This document shows, piece after piece, positions 35,621-47,798 of a DNA stretch of 64,000 nucleotides (position 1 is the stretch's first letter; each line of letters starts with the position of its first letter). Below the pieces are notes generated by a model. The model had not been told where the DNA came from and searched no databases. It worked only from the letters and a program-made list of their open reading frames with translations. This DNA comes from Strongylocentrotus purpuratus (lineage: Eukaryota > Echinodermata > Echinoidea > Camarodonta > Strongylocentrotidae). The stretch spans positions 20,077,480 through 20,141,479 of the forward strand of contig NW_022145606.1 of assembly GCF_000002235.5 (NCBI RefSeq), given 5' to 3'. The position numbers and the translations under genes were made by a program.

Positions 35621-37170
35621 AAGACCAAATAATTACGTATTTATCGCCACCATCGGTTAACTGACAAAAAACTCGTTGCTTGGTCAAGTGGTTATTTGGT
35701 CATAAACACTTGATTTACAGAGGTAAGTGGAATCACGTTACTCCAGTCGCGTGATAAACTGGTGGTTTTTAGGTTCGATGAAAACGTGAACAGGAGTACC
35801 TTTTTTTGTTTAAATGAAGGCACGTGTCGATAACGTTTAAATCTAGTTCAAAAGGCACTATACTTTAAAATCACTTAAAATACACTCCCAAAAGAGGTTA
35901 CTTTTTGGTGTTCTGTTTATTGGGTATGCAGCTATTTACATGTTATGAGTGTGTTAGATGACAGAAGTCTGCAACTCATTAATTTGCATTTGCCTTTCAA
36001 ATATTACATATAAAAGGTTTACATGTTTTATTTCTAAAATCAAAGTGTTGAATCTTACAAATACATGTTAATAAACTGCTATGTACATATTATGAGCATA
36101 CTTGTAATGTACATATGTTTAGATAATAGTTGATTGTTATATTAATCATATATTCTACCAAATAAACTTGTTGGATACATATATATCAACATGCCTCATA
36201 TCACATTTATAAATTCAAAAATTGAATCATACAACAAACTCAGTATACTACAGCAAATTTACAACTTGCGAGTATTTTGAGATGCAAAAGTGTGCACCTT
36301 ATGTCATTATTTGAGCGTCGCTTCTTTGTAGGTACACATACATAACGAACAGTGTCATAGAAAGTTATTTAAAAAAACAAGTTAAATCTTACAAATAATG
36401 GGTATTCTGCAGCTGTATACATGTTTGCATGTTCTGATCATATTTGCTATGCTTTTTCTTACATCATAGGGTTTGTTAAAACTATTGACAATACAAAAGG
36501 TGTATCATTTAATTTGTTCTCAGTATAAAGATTGGTAGAAAGTGTTTTAATTTGTTCTCAGTATAAAGATTGACAGAAAGTGTTTGTGCCTGCAATTTAT
36601 CCCCCCCACAATCTTAACAAAGTATATCTTGTTTACTCATTACTAAAAATACATTTGGTTTGATTTGTTTTTCTTGCTGAAAAACGATCAATAAATTTGA
36701 ACGTGTACCTATAAATCAGCGTGTATAGTGTATGTGTTGTGTTTTTGGAGCCATAAGGGCAGGTACTTAGTACATAGTCAGAGTTTACTCCCTTCTACCT
36801 CTAAACGGATGATAAACATGTAGTATATTAACAAAGGGGAAAAGTATCCTTCACTGTTGTAGGATATGTTAAATAAAAAGTACATATACATTAAATAGAT
36901 TAAAATATCTGTTAATAGCAAAATAAAAGAAATAAAACGAATTGAATATTACTAATACTTATTATAATGCAGCTATTTACCGGTAATCATGTTTTATGTA
37001 TAGGCTGTGTTATGTGAATAGCTTCTTGATTTTTGATAGCCTTTTGTTAATACCAATTTTCAGTGGATAGTTAGCAAATCATTTGATATAATGAGGAAGA
37101 TGGCTAACAGAAAGAAAGGTATGGAAGACAAATAAAGTGTGTTCTCCTGTGTGGACTGGCCTTAGCAAAA

Positions 37171-37502
37171 TACCATGACCTAGAACAACATGTAACAGAG
37201 TAAAATGAAAAACATGTGAATCTCATTTTATCTTGCTATAATGCGCGAATTAACATGTGTTATGACTTCATATGATCCGAAGAGTCTATTGACAGATAAG
37301 AAAACTGTTACAGTATTTCAATAACGATGGTCATACCAAAATACGTTAAAAGATGGGAGTTGTTGCTACCTTGTTTGGCGTTCAACAATAAGGGTTAGAG
37401 CAACGTCGATCTGGTGCTGCTCAGTGGCTGCCGGGCTCACGATCAATTGGGCAAAAAGAATTTCCGTTTCGGTTTAATAAAATTTGGAGTGGACTATTAG
37501 GC

Positions 37503-37584
<82 letters not shown>

Positions 37585-37906
37585 TCCTCCTAAAGTCACT
37601 CTGATAAGAATTCCATAATTGCATCTTTGTATTTGTCTTGCTCCTGTATTCTAGGAAGAAGACAACTTTAGACTGATTTGCAGTTTGCTCGACATTTATT
37701 CCGCTCCGAAACTAGGAGTCCTTTTCCTCAAAACATGTAAAGTAGGAAAGTCAAAGTAAAACAAGTAACATGCATAAAAGCAATAACAAAATCTTATAAC
37801 CACAATAAAGAGGGTCCACCATAAACAATTCGACAATAATGTATAAACGTGATATGATTCAACAATCTTAAGGGTACATGTACCATGAGTGAAACTCAAA
37901 ATTGTA
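37171..37906. other. TRIM-module flank with (ATT)n
   Basis: 37171-37340 and about 37585-37640 match 10380-10550. Between them about 240 bp ends in a (TTA)n tract (37502-37583), possibly a retroelement tail. 37640-37906 has no counterpart in the other module and no gene. Confidence 0.5.
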
Positions 37907-38393
37907 GGGATCTCCGGTCACGTGATCAGCGGAGGGATAGTAACTCCTTCCGATCACCCCAGGTCCCTGGGGTTTACGTGACCTGCCGGTAGGATAGTAT
38001 CTCCTACGGATGATCCCCACAACTTTTCAATACTCACAAAATCATCAATGCATAAATAACATAGTTATGGAAACACTATATTTGTGGGATCTCGAGTCAC
38101 GCGATCAGCGGAAGGATAGTAATTCCCTCCGATCACCCCAGGTCCCTGGGGTTTACGTGACCTGCCGGTAGGATAGTATCTCCTACGGATGATCCCCACA
38201 ACTTTTCAATACTCACAAAATCATCAATGCATAAATAACATAGTTATGGAAACACTATATTTGTGGGGTCTCGAGTCACGCGATCAGCGGAAGGGTAGTA
38301 ACTCCCTCCGATCACCCCAGATACCTGGGGTTTACGTGACCCACCGACAGGATAGTATCTCCTGCAGTATCCCCAATGTTATCCCGGTGCTAC
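37907..38393 (+). repeat. 179-bp tandem repeat with three hairpins per unit
   Basis: Units begin at about 37908, 38087 and 38266 (period 179 bp, about 2.7 units). Each contains hairpin 1 (CGGAGGGA-loop TAGTAAC-TCCTTCCG), hairpin 2 (CCCCAGGTCCCTGGGG) and hairpin 3 (GTAGGA-loop TAGTATC-TCCTAC). The last unit drifts away just before the gypsy insertion point. No ORF or known family recognised. Confidence 0.75.
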
Positions 38394-40203
38394 TGTAGCG
38401 ACAAATGTTACAGTGCATTCATTTATAATTCACTGGTATACATATTGTGTTTTTAATCCAAAATGGCCGCTTTAGAAGTCATTGAGAGTTCGAGGATTTG
38501 GTATTACGCCATGTCCTCAGAACTGGTTTTAACTCGATTTATTATATAACGATGTTTATTCATTAGTATTTTGATCACATGACCAATTAACATATATGTA
38601 CGCGTATTTATTCATAAGTATTTAGATCACGTGCCTTATTAACATACATGTGCGCTTGTTTTGAACCAATCGCGCTGTAGTTGATTGGCGCTCTTCTGAT
38701 TTTCCTGTGCGGGAATCAGTGAGCTGTTTTAATATTGGTATACACACATGCTGTTATTGTGTTGATATTTGTACCTAGAAAATTGTATCCAACGAGGATT
38801 GAACTGCTACGTCCCCGGACCATTCCCGGTGGACGTGCTCACCTATTTACATTTTGTACGTTTTGCAAGATATATTTTGACTCTCTCGATGTTCAGCATT
38901 GACGACACTTTAATTCACCAGCAGTGAGAATAGAACATTTAATATGATCTAAAGCTTTTCTCACCTGCATTATTGTTTGACAACCTTTTATCATCGACTT
39001 CATATATATTGTCTCGACATTTGATTCTTCGACCTGCATCGCAAGTCACTGAAGTTGATCTATTGACATTGACTGCATCATCATTGTATTCATCTGTTAA
39101 CTGATTCATCATCGTTGTCTTCATCACCGTTGTCTTCATCATCGCTGTCTTCACCAGCGTCGTCTTCATCGTCGACTTCATCATCGCTGTCTTCACCAGC
39201 GTCGTCTTCATCATTGTTGTCATCATCGTTGTCTTCAACATCGTCTTCATCATCGTGGTATTCACCTAGCGTCGATCATCGTCTGCATATCCTACGCGAT
39301 CGACAACCAGCTCGTCGACCACTGTTTTCGACTAGCTAGTTTCTACATCTACCTAGAACTTGAAGAAGATCTACTTTGAATTCAACTCCAATGACTCACG
39401 TAACGTTAATTATATTGTGATTTATGCTTTGCATTGTTTATCATTGTGAGGCCTTATTTTGACTGACTGAGTGCCTGTTGTTGAGTGCGTACGCTTACTA
39501 ACACATATTTCACATGTTTATAATTGCACTAGTTCTAGGCCTATGCCTGGTCTACTGATCTAGATCTGCTATAGTCTAGATCCACCGATATATTGTTGTA
39601 TTCTCGTGTTGTGCATTCCGTACACATACACAAGTAGAGATTTGTTTAGCGGTTTCTTGAACCACAATATTTCGTGCCTATGTAAGTAAATCTAAACGCT
39701 GTCTAGCTTAGATTTGAGTAGTATTTTCTTGACTGTTATTATTCATGCAGTGGGAATGATATTTAACTGACTTGTTTTAGTACTGTTTTAAGTTGTACAG
39801 AACAGCTAGACTCCTGATATTTCGAGACTTGTATTCAGCGGTAATCATTAATACCATAGTGACTAGCTAAGTTGAGTCTCCTTTACATTAATGTGCTGTT
39901 GGAAGTTATCTATGTTTGATTATTAATAGTAACTACCAAGGGCCTAGTGATAGTTTAATTGTCTGTCACTGTTGAGATAGACAGAAGAGGTTTCTGATAA
40001 TTCTGTAATCATTGTATCTTATGTGAAATTATAGAATATAGAACCAGTTTTTAACCATAATCAATTTGTCTGGATGTGATCATTTATTAAGTGTTTTCTT
40101 GTCTGGAGGGATACTGCTTTTTAGTAGTTTAATTAAAAAAGGGAATTATGTGGGATTACTAGTTAACACGCAACATAGTCCATACCCCATGTAGTTTTTC
40201 AAA
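38394..40203 (+). repeat. 5' LTR of the gypsy element
   Basis: Starts TGTAGCGACAAATG. Unusually long for an LTR (1.8 kb); contains a TCATCNTCGTTGTCTTCA-type simple repeat (39095-39260). Its 3' edge is set by divergence from the other LTR just before the primer site. Confidence 0.9.
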
Positions 40204-40204
40204 T

Positions 40205-40222
40205 TGGTGACCCCGACGTGAT
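40205..40222 (+). promoter_or_regulatory. Primer binding site, tRNA-Trp type
   Basis: TGGTGACCCCGACGTGAT is complementary to the 3' end of eukaryotic tRNA-Trp including CCA, 1 bp inside the LTR edge. Confidence 0.8.
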
Positions 40223-40322
40223 CCCCCTGAGATAAGAAACATTTAGTTAGATTACCTTTGCTTATTAATATTTTTTTTTTACCATTAGATAATCACATTT
40301 CTTACTGATACATTGAATTTAG

Positions 40323-40607
40323 TTGTGTGAACAGTGGGCGTGGCGCGGCGTCATGACTGAACCCAATACACTTCAGCACCAAGTTGCTACGCTCACGAAA
40401 TTGGTCAAGGAATTGACCGCCACTATCGGTTGCATGCGGAACCGAAGCAGCAGCATGAGCAGCATGAGCAGCAACAGGAAGCGCGACTCATCCGGCTATA
40501 AATCAGCGAGCACTTCTGAAGTTTGCTGGTATCATGAGAAGTGGGGTGAGAAGGCTCACCAGTGCCGCCCACCATGCACATATAGCAAGCCGGCGGAAAA
40601 CAACTAG
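40323..40607 (+). CDS. Gag-like ORF of the gypsy element
   Basis: A 94-codon ORF holding a short coiled region ([10 protein letters not shown]) and a C-terminal knuckle [18 protein letters not shown], the Cys-His-Cys-Cys type of CsRn1-like Gag proteins, which bind the element RNA. It lies directly before pol. It is short for a Gag, so the gag region appears incomplete. Confidence 0.6.
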   Translation: MCEQWAWRGVMTEPNTLQHQVATLTKLVKELTATIGCMRNRSSSMSSMSSNRKRDSSGYKSASTSEVCWYHEKWGEKAHQCRPPCTYSKPAENN

Positions 40608-40615
40608 GCCAGGAG

Positions 40616-43600
40616 GTGGGCGCGACACCCCTCACTGGCCCTCTTCGTGACGGTCGCTTGTTCTATGTCACAGATAGAGATTCTGGGACACGATTTTTGG
40701 TCGATACGGGTGCCGCGGTAAGCGTAATTCCTGCCAACACCGCTGATAAGAGGCACCTTATGCCACTCGTTTTGCAGGCTGCAAACAAGACGCGCATATG
40801 CACATATGGGCAGCGTGAGCTCACAGTGTGTATTGGGCTGCGGCGTTCGTTTAAGTGGTCATTCATATTGGCCGATGTTTCGCAGCCTATCCTCGGCGCA
40901 GATTTTTTGAGGCATTACGGCTTACTAGTGGATTTGCGCACCAACCGACTTTGGGATGCCACCACTAGTCTGTCCGTACATGGCATCGCCTCCGACTTAC
41001 CGTCGCTGAATCTCACAATAGTGCAAGTAGACTCCGATTCTGTCTACAAACGCTTACTTGCCGAGTTCACGGAAGTAACTCGGCCCATGTTTAAGAACTG
41101 TCCGTTGAAACATGACGTCACACATAGAATACTCACAACCGGCCCACCAGTTTCGGCACGACCTCGACGCTTAGCGCCGGACAAACACAAGATCGCTAAA
41201 GACGAGTTTGGCCGGTTACTCGATTTGGGCATTGTCGAGCCCTCAGACAGTTCATGGGCGTCGCCGCTCCACATGGTGCCAAAGAAGTCAGGCGGTTGGC
41301 GACCATGTGGCGATTACCGCGCTCTTAATCGCGTGACCGTTCCGGATCGCTATCCCATTCCGCACCTTCACGACTTTGCCGCACAGTTGCGAGACAAGTG
41401 CGTATTTTCCAAAGTTGACTTAGTGCGCGCATATCATCAGATCCCCGTACACCCTGATGATGTAAAGAAGACCGCGCTGACAACCCCCTTTGGGTTATTC
41501 CATTTCCGACGCATGCCATTCGGACTACGCAACGCGGCGCAAACCTTTCAAAGGTTTATTGATAGGGTCGTCCGTGACCTGCCATTTGTATTCGTGTATC
41601 TTGATGATATTCTTGTTGCCAGCGAGAATCCCGAACAGCACGAGACTCATTTGCGCCAGCTGTTCACAAGCCTCCGTGATTATGGAGTAGTAGTGCATCC
41701 TGACAAATGCCAGTTTGGAGTCGAAGCACTAGACTTTCTAGGGCACCATGTGACTGCCCAGGGCGTCTCCCCGATGGATGACAAGGTCGCGGTAATTCGC
41801 AAATTTCCGCGCCCTACCTCGCTACGCCAGCTGCGCCGGTTCTTAGGCATGGTTAATTTTTACCGCCGATTTATGCCTAAGTGCGCATCCTCGCTGGCCG
41901 CCTTGACTGATTTGCTGCGCAAGCAACCTAAGCGCTCTCGAAAGGCGTTAGATTGGTCCCCTGTGTGCGACTCTGCTTTCGCGGCTGTCAAAGAGGACCT
42001 CGCGAACGTCACGATGCTTACATACCCGTCTGTTGAGCTACCTACAAGCCTCGCGGTAGACGCTTCCGATCTCGCCGTAGGTGGTGTGTTACAGCAACTC
42101 CATGAAGGGGAGTGGCGACCGCTTGCGTTCTTTTCTCGCCGCCTCAAGCCTCCCGAGACTAGGTATAGTACCTTTGGTCGAGAGCTGCTAGCCATTTACC
42201 TCGGAATACGCCATTTCCGATACTTCTTAGAGGGGCGTGATTTTTTTGTTTTTACAGACCACAAGCCTCTTACCTTCGCACTCAAGACAGCGCCCGATCG
42301 ACATTCCCCTAGGGAAGCGCGGCAACTCGATTACGTGTCACAGTTTACCTCCGACATACGCCATATTCGAGGCGTTGATAATCAGGTAGCTGATGCACTT
42401 TCTCGCACCGAGATTGACTCAGTGCAATTACCGAACTCGATTAGCCTGCGTGTAGTCGCGACCGACCAAGTCGATGACGTTGAGCTCGCTGCTCTGCGCT
42501 CAGACACGTCAACCTCGCTCAAATTTGAGAAGGTCCTCCTTCCGGAAGGGGACGCGCACATTTGGTGCGACATGTCCACAGGGCATCCGCGGCCGTATGT
42601 ATCGGTAGCGCACCGTCGATCGTTGTTTGACAATCTGCACAATCTCGCGCATCCGGGCATTAAAGCTTCGCAAAAGCTTATAGCGGCCCGTTTTGTGTGG
42701 CGGGGTATGAACAAGGACATTTGTACATGGGCGCGTACTTGCATCCCATGTCAGCGCGCAAAGATCCAACGTCATACGCACTCACCGCTTGGCACTTTTG
42801 CCAACCCCGATGCCCGTTTTGCACACGTTCATATTGATCTTGTTGGGCCACTACCGCCCTCGAAAGGGCACATTTATCTGCTGACTTGTATCGACAGGTT
42901 CACCCGTTGGCCCGAAGCGATCCCGATAGCGGATGCCACTGCCGAGACAGTAGCCATAGCTCTAGTGGAGAACTGGGTAGCTCGCTTTGGAGCTCCAGCC
43001 ACGATTACGCATGATCGAGGTCGTCAGTTTCAATCTGCGCTTTTCACTGCATTAGCTAATTTGCTAGGTTGTCGGACCATAGCCACCACGGCCTACCACC
43101 CGCAGGCCAACGGTATGGTGGAACGGTTCCATCGGCAACTTAAAGCCTCTCTCAAATCTCAACCCGAGCCGAACCGTTGGCAAGAATACCTTCCTTTGGT
43201 CATGTTGGGTATCCGCGCAGCTATTAAGGAAGACATCGGAGCTTCCGCTGCCGAACTAGTCTACGGGACGGCGTTGCGTCTTCCAGGCCAGCTGATAGTG
43301 CCTACGCGACACGATACTGTTGACCCCGCGGACTACGTCCAACGCTTGAAGGACCATATGTCTGTTTTAGCGCCTACAGCGACACGTAGGTCACCACAGA
43401 CCAGTTTTGTACATAGGTCTTTCGATACTTGTACGCATATTTTCTTGCGTATCGATGCTGTCCGTAAGCCATTACAGCCTCCGTATTTGGGTCCGTTCAA
43501 GGTTCTCAAACGAAACCCGAAGTTTTTCGTTATTGAGCAAAAGGGCAAGCATGTTTCTGTAAGCATTGATCGACTGAAACCCGCATTTTTGGAAAGCGTT

Positions 43601-43828
43601 TCGGCTAGGACTACCGCGGCTGACGTGCCTCTAGAGGGAGAGCCTACCGTCTCCTCCCCTCTGCGCACAGCACTTCGCGCAACCTCTGCGCCTGCTCCTG
43701 CACCTGCTCCTACGCCTGCTCCTGCTCTGGTGAAATCGCAACCTGCTGCGCGTGTCACACGTTCAGGCCGCCACGTCCACTGGCCGCAAAGGTACGTTCA
43801 GGTTCACTACATTGAACGTGTCGCATAA
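40616..43828 (+). CDS. Pol polyprotein of the gypsy element
   Basis: About 1070 codons in one open frame. Retropepsin-type protease with DTGA at residues 30-33; reverse transcriptase with YLDD near 328-331; RNase H; integrase with an HHCC zinc finger (about 673-715) and DDE core (Asp near 739, Asp near 800, Glu near 836). A Pro/Ala-rich C-terminal tail ends ERVA. No ATG is evident at the frame's start, so it is probably made by the Gag-Pol read-through used in this family. GC and codon use are richer than in surrounding DNA. Looks whole. Confidence 0.9.
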   Translation: MGATPLTGPLRDGRLFYVTDRDSGTRFLVDTGAAVSVIPANTADKRHLMPLVLQAANKTRICTYGQRELTVCIGLRRSFKWSFILADVSQPILGADFLRHYGLLVDLRTNRLWDATTSLSVHGIASDLPSLNLTIVQVDSDSVYKRLLAEFTEVTRPMFKNCPLKHDVTHRILTTGPPVSARPRRLAPDKHKIAKDEFGRLLDLGIVEPSDSSWASPLHMVPKKSGGWRPCGDYRALNRVTVPDRYPIPHLHDFAAQLRDKCVFSKVDLVRAYHQIPVHPDDVKKTALTTPFGLFHFRRMPFGLRNAAQTFQRFIDRVVRDLPFVFVYLDDILVASENPEQHETHLRQLFTSLRDYGVVVHPDKCQFGVEALDFLGHHVTAQGVSPMDDKVAVIRKFPRPTSLRQLRRFLGMVNFYRRFMPKCASSLAALTDLLRKQPKRSRKALDWSPVCDSAFAAVKEDLANVTMLTYPSVELPTSLAVDASDLAVGGVLQQLHEGEWRPLAFFSRRLKPPETRYSTFGRELLAIYLGIRHFRYFLEGRDFFVFTDHKPLTFALKTAPDRHSPREARQLDYVSQFTSDIRHIRGVDNQVADALSRTEIDSVQLPNSISLRVVATDQVDDVELAALRSDTSTSLKFEKVLLPEGDAHIWCDMSTGHPRPYVSVAHRRSLFDNLHNLAHPGIKASQKLIAARFVWRGMNKDICTWARTCIPCQRAKIQRHTHSPLGTFANPDARFAHVHIDLVGPLPPSKGHIYLLTCIDRFTRWPEAIPIADATAETVAIALVENWVARFGAPATITHDRGRQFQSALFTALANLLGCRTIATTAYHPQANGMVERFHRQLKASLKSQPEPNRWQEYLPLVMLGIRAAIKEDIGASAAELVYGTALRLPGQLIVPTRHDTVDPADYVQRLKDHMSVLAPTATRRSPQTSFVHRSFDTCTHIFLRIDAVRKPLQPPYLGPFKVLKRNPKFFVIEQKGKHVSVSIDRLKPAFLESVSARTTAADVPLEGEPTVSSPLRTALRATSAPAPAPAPTPAPALVKSQPAARVTRSGRHVHWPQRYVQVHYIERVA

Positions 43829-43930
43829 ATAGTGGTTATTTTCATGTATATTAATGTATTTTGTACATATGTTTCCTTTATATTTTTAATTGTGTATTTT
43901 CGCCCCTCGGAGCTTACGCAAGCTCGGGTC

Positions 43931-43945
43931 TAGTAGGGGGGTTAA
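43931..43945 (+). other. Polypurine tract
   Basis: TAGTAGGGGGGTTAA directly precedes the 3' LTR, the usual position for plus-strand priming. Confidence 0.65.
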
Positions 43946-45755
43946 TGTAGCGACAAATGTTACAGTGCATTCATTTATAATTCACTGGTATACATATTGT
44001 GTTTTTAATCCAAAATGGCCGCTTTAGAAGTCATTGAGAGTTCGAGGATTTGGTATTACGCCATGTCCTCAGAACTGGTTTTAACTCGATTTATTATATA
44101 ACGATGTTTATTCATTAGTATTTTGATCACATGACCAATTAACATATATGTACGCGTATTTATTCATAAGTATTTAGATCACGTGCCTTATTAACATACA
44201 TGTGCGCTTGTTTTGAACCAATCGCGCTGTAGTTGATTGGCGCTCTTCTGATTTTCCTGTGCGGGAATCAGTGAGCTGTTTTAATATTGGTATACACACA
44301 TGCTGTTATTGTGTTGATATTTGTACCTAGAAAATTGTATCCAACGAGGATTGAACTGCTACGTCCCCGGACCATTCCCGGTGGACGTGCTCACCTATTT
44401 ACATTTTGTACGTTTTGCAAGATATATTTTGACTCTCTCGATGTTCAGCATTGACGACACTTTAATTCACCAGCAGTGAGAATAGAACATTTAATATGAT
44501 CTAAAGCTTTTCTCACCTGCATTATTGTTTGACAACCTTTTATCATCGACTTCATATATATTGTCTCGACATTTGATTCTTCGACCTGCATCGCAAGTCA
44601 CTGAAGTTGATCTATTGACATTGACTGCATCATCATTGTATTCATCTGTTAACTGATTCATCATCGTTGTCTTCATCACCGTTGTCTTCATCATCGCTGT
44701 CTTCACCAGCGTCGTCTTCATCGTCGACTTCATCATCGCTGTCTTCACCAGCGTCGTCTTCATCATTGTTGTCATCATCGTTGTCTTCAACATCGTCTTC
44801 ATCATCGTGGTATTCACCTAGCGTCGATCATCGTCTGCATATCCTACGCGATCGACAACCAGCTCGTCGACCACTGTTTTCGACTAGCTAGTTTCTACAT
44901 CTACCTAGAACTTGAAGAAGATCTACTTTGAATTCAACTCCAATGACTCACGTAACGTTAATTATATTGTGATTTATGCTTTGCATTGTTTATCATTGTG
45001 AGGCCTTATTTTGACTGACTGAGTGCCTGTTGTTGAGTGCGTACGCTTACTAACACATATTTCACATGTTTATAATTGCACTAGTTCTAGGCCTATGCCT
45101 GGTCTACTGATCTAGATCTGCTATAGTCTAGATCCACCGATATATTGTTGTATTCTCGTGTTGTGCATTCCGTACACATACACAAGTAGAGATTTGTTTA
45201 GCGGTTTCTTGAACCACAATATTTCGTGCCTATGTAAGTAAATCTAAACGCTGTCTAGCTTAGATTTGAGTAGTATTTTCTTGACTGTTATTATTCATGC
45301 AGTGGGAATGATATTTAACTGACTTGTTTTAGTACTGTTTTAAGTTGTACAGAACAGCTAGACTCCTGATATTTCGAGACTTGTATTCAGCGGTAATCAT
45401 TAATACCATAGTGACTAGCTAAGTTGAGTCTCCTTTACATTAATGTGCTGTTGGAAGTTATCTATGTTTGATTATTAATAGTAACTACCAAGGGCCTAGT
45501 GATAGTTTAATTGTCTGTCACTGTTGAGATAGACAGAAGAGGTTTCTGATAATTCTGTAATCATTGTATCTTATGTGAAATTATAGAATATAGAACCAGT
45601 TTTTAACCATAATCAATTTGTCTGGATGTGATCATTTATTAAGTGTTTTCTTGTCTGGAGGGATACTGCTTTTTAGTAGTTTAATTAAAAAAGGGAATTA
45701 TGTGGGATTACTAGTTAACACGCAACATAGTCCATACCCCATGTAGTTTTCTAAA
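43946..45755 (+). repeat. 3' LTR of the gypsy element
   Basis: Matches the 5' LTR at a constant offset of 5552 bp along its length; differences were seen only at the last few bases. Confidence 0.9.
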
Positions 45756-46254
45756 CTACTATACCAGCGCATATATAAGAAGTGGTGATAATCGGAACCA
45801 ACCATGGAATAATCACGAGTAAAAGAAATCCTCCCCCAGTCAACCCCCGTGTTACCATGATATTAAATACATACAATTCGTTATATCACTCAAAACAACA
45901 TTGTACTTCCAATTTGTTAATCCTCAATCAACTTTAAGTAGTTTACTTCTTCAACTCTACTTAAACTAAAGAGGGGTGGGTGGGCCGGGGAAAAAGGACT
46001 TCTCCGAGCGGAGATAAAGTCGAAAGTGAGAAAATCTTGCACACGGCGTTCCCACGCTTACTGCGCGCATAACTCCACCGTTGTAGATTCACTGGCTGTG
46101 CGCATTTTCGGTTTCTTTACAGAGGTAAATTTCACATGTCGCTGTCTCACAAAGGCACCGCTTAAACAGCTGTAAAAGGCGCGCGCTATTTCTGGCCTAT
46201 GCCAGCAATTGTTTTGTCTATCCTTGACTCTCCCAGAATGACTCTGATCATTTA
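45756..46254. other. Intergenic, no gene recognised
   Basis: Right flank of the gypsy element. A 68-codon minus-strand ORF in a GC-richer patch (46058-46264) has no recognisable domain. Confidence 0.4.
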
Positions 46255-46569
46255 TTATGATCACGTTATTCTATTTGTTTTGCTAGTGCAAAACCTGGCT
46301 TGAAGTTGGTAATGGTGATTGTAATTGTACCTTTGCAAATTCAAGTATTGCTATACTCTTCTTAGAAATAAAGAAATGATAACAACAATTCACTTATCTA
46401 TGTAACAATTTGTTGATCCTGTATATCATGTAATGATGGCTAATCAAGGTACATGTTTAAACAAACAAATTGAGATTTAAATGTAATTATTGGGATGCTA
46501 GTAAAGATAGCCATATCACGTACGCGTGTGTACAAACGTGTGTATGGGTAGTGAACATGGCCAATTGGA
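46255..46569 (-). other. 3' flank of TRIM-like copy 2
   Basis: Matches 10555-10850, the 3' flank of TRIM-like copy 1. It is cut off from its gene by the LINE insertion that follows. Confidence 0.6.
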
Positions 46570-47765
46570 AGATGAATGTATGTCTTTACCAAAATTAGAT
46601 TCTGATTTTAGTATTATGCATTCTAATGCGAGAAGCTTATCCAAGAATTGTTTAGCTATAAGAGATTGTATTCATTCATTTATTCATTTCTAATTATGGT
46701 TTCACGGAGACATGGATTCAAAGTAATACCAATATGTAATGAAAATGATAAACAAGAAAAACAAGTTATATATAATATATTGTAAGAATTCTTCTTCTAA
46801 TAATAAAGTATCATAAAGTTCGCAACAAGGTATTGAAAATGGCACGCAAGGCATATTATAAAAAATATTAATATTTTATTTCATACTTTACATAATGAAT
46901 TACAGCCTGTATCACAATGGTTCAATAGTAATAAATTGTCTTTAAAAACATCTAAATCTAATTTCACATATTTTGATTATAAGCAAAATATTTAGTCAGC
47001 TGGTTCGTTGAATGCTTTACATAAAACGATTGCAATCAACTAGCTTTTTAGGTGTAATGATTTACAAAAACTTAACTTGGAATGATTATACTTGCCATTT
47101 CAAACAAAATTTCAAGAAATATTGGTGTCATCAGCAAATTACGTCATATCTTGCAACAAAATATTTTGATGTTTGTATAATACAATGGTTTTACCGTATT
47201 GAATGTATTGTAATGCTGTATGGGGCAACACATACCCAACGCGATTACAATGACTGCATATATTACACAAGCGTATAGTAAGAATATGTCTGATTTCAAT
47301 GCCCATTCAATACCGTTATATCAACAACTACAGTTTTTAAATATTGTTCAATTGAATCAATATTCTATATCACTCATGGTTTTTGACCATACAACTAATA
47401 AACTGCTGATTAATCTTACCACTATGATGAAATGTAAAAAAATTTATTTATAATTATTATACTCGAAATCCTGATAACTATTTTATTGAAAAATGTCCAT
47501 CAAAAGTTCTTTATTTACTTTAAGACACACAGGCCCGAAAATATGGAATTCTCTCCCCAGAGATATCCGTGATTCTACTTTCTTTAACTCTTTTAAATCT
47601 AACATCACAAATACTTCATCTGTTCTTAAATCTATAATAATCTTTGCATGTAAATAAGTTTCCTATGTTTCCATTTTGTGTGTGTACTGTGTTTTCTATA
47701 TTGTATATGATATGTATCTTATATGTTTTTTAATGATTTGAATTAAAATAAAACTTGAAAATTTG
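46570..47765 (+). mobile_element. LINE (non-LTR retroposon), internally deleted
   Basis: The start reads FSIMHSNARSLSKN..AIRD (about 46608-46665) and GFTETWIQSNT (about 46700), like the apurinic endonuclease of Jockey/CR1-type LINEs. After a jump come reverse-transcriptase C-terminal motifs: FLGVMIYKNLTWND (about 47046), FYRIECIVMLYG, and near 47515-47610 the end motif TGPKIWNSLPRDIRDSTFFN. An AATAAAACTT tail follows. Most of the reverse transcriptase between is missing and frames shift, so it is dead. It separates TRIM-like gene 2 from its 3' flank. Confidence 0.7.
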
Positions 47766-47798
47766 AAACTAATCAAACATGACTTGATTTAGACTCTT

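Larger units (their letters stand above)
33396..35924. mobile_element. TA-flanked DNA element with internal minisatellites
   Basis: The ends are inverted: CCCAATAAACA at 33396 and TGTTTATTGGG at 35914-35924. The element is bounded by TA (33394-33395 and 35925-35926), single-copy in uninterrupted family A. Inside are short CACGTGAAAATCACG motifs, a ~37-bp repeat (34505-34630) and a 135-bp tandem array (34670-35620). No transposase ORF was found, so it depends on another element. Class unclear; TA duplication allows Tc1/mariner or a related group. Confidence 0.7.
31735..37170 (+). repeat. Family A repeat copy 4, interrupted
   Basis: 31735-33395 and 35925-37170 match the copy at 5940-9735 and 10130-10370 in order, including TATTCGCTCGTCG-type front, the GTGATCACCAC segment, the monomer array and the AGCCATAAGGGCAGG tail. 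A 2.5-kb element (33396-35924) splits it. Confidence 0.75.
38394..45755 (+). mobile_element. Ty3/gypsy LTR retroelement, CsRn1-like, young
   Basis: Two 1810-bp LTRs (38394-40203 and 43946-45755) are near-identical with no length difference, implying a very recent insertion. CTAC lies at both outer edges (38390-38393 and 45756-45759). The order is LTR, primer binding site matching tRNA-Trp, gag-like ORF, pol (protease, reverse transcriptase, RNase H, integrase), purine-rich tract, LTR. A Cys-His-Cys-Cys Gag knuckle and tRNA-Trp priming are traits of the CsRn1 lineage of Metaviridae. Pol looks whole; the gag region is much smaller than usual, so the copy may have about one break. It sits in or beside the 179-bp tandem repeat. 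Confidence 0.9.

Noticed and set aside
33396-35924. CRISPR-like array because of regular ~135-bp repeats
   Set aside because: The repeat is a contiguous tandem minisatellite with no unique spacers, in an animal genome.
38939-39339. ORFs rich in Met/Thr or Ser inside both LTRs (also at 44491-44891)
   Set aside because: They are translations of a TCATCNTCG-type simple repeat inside the LTR and appear twice only because the LTR does.
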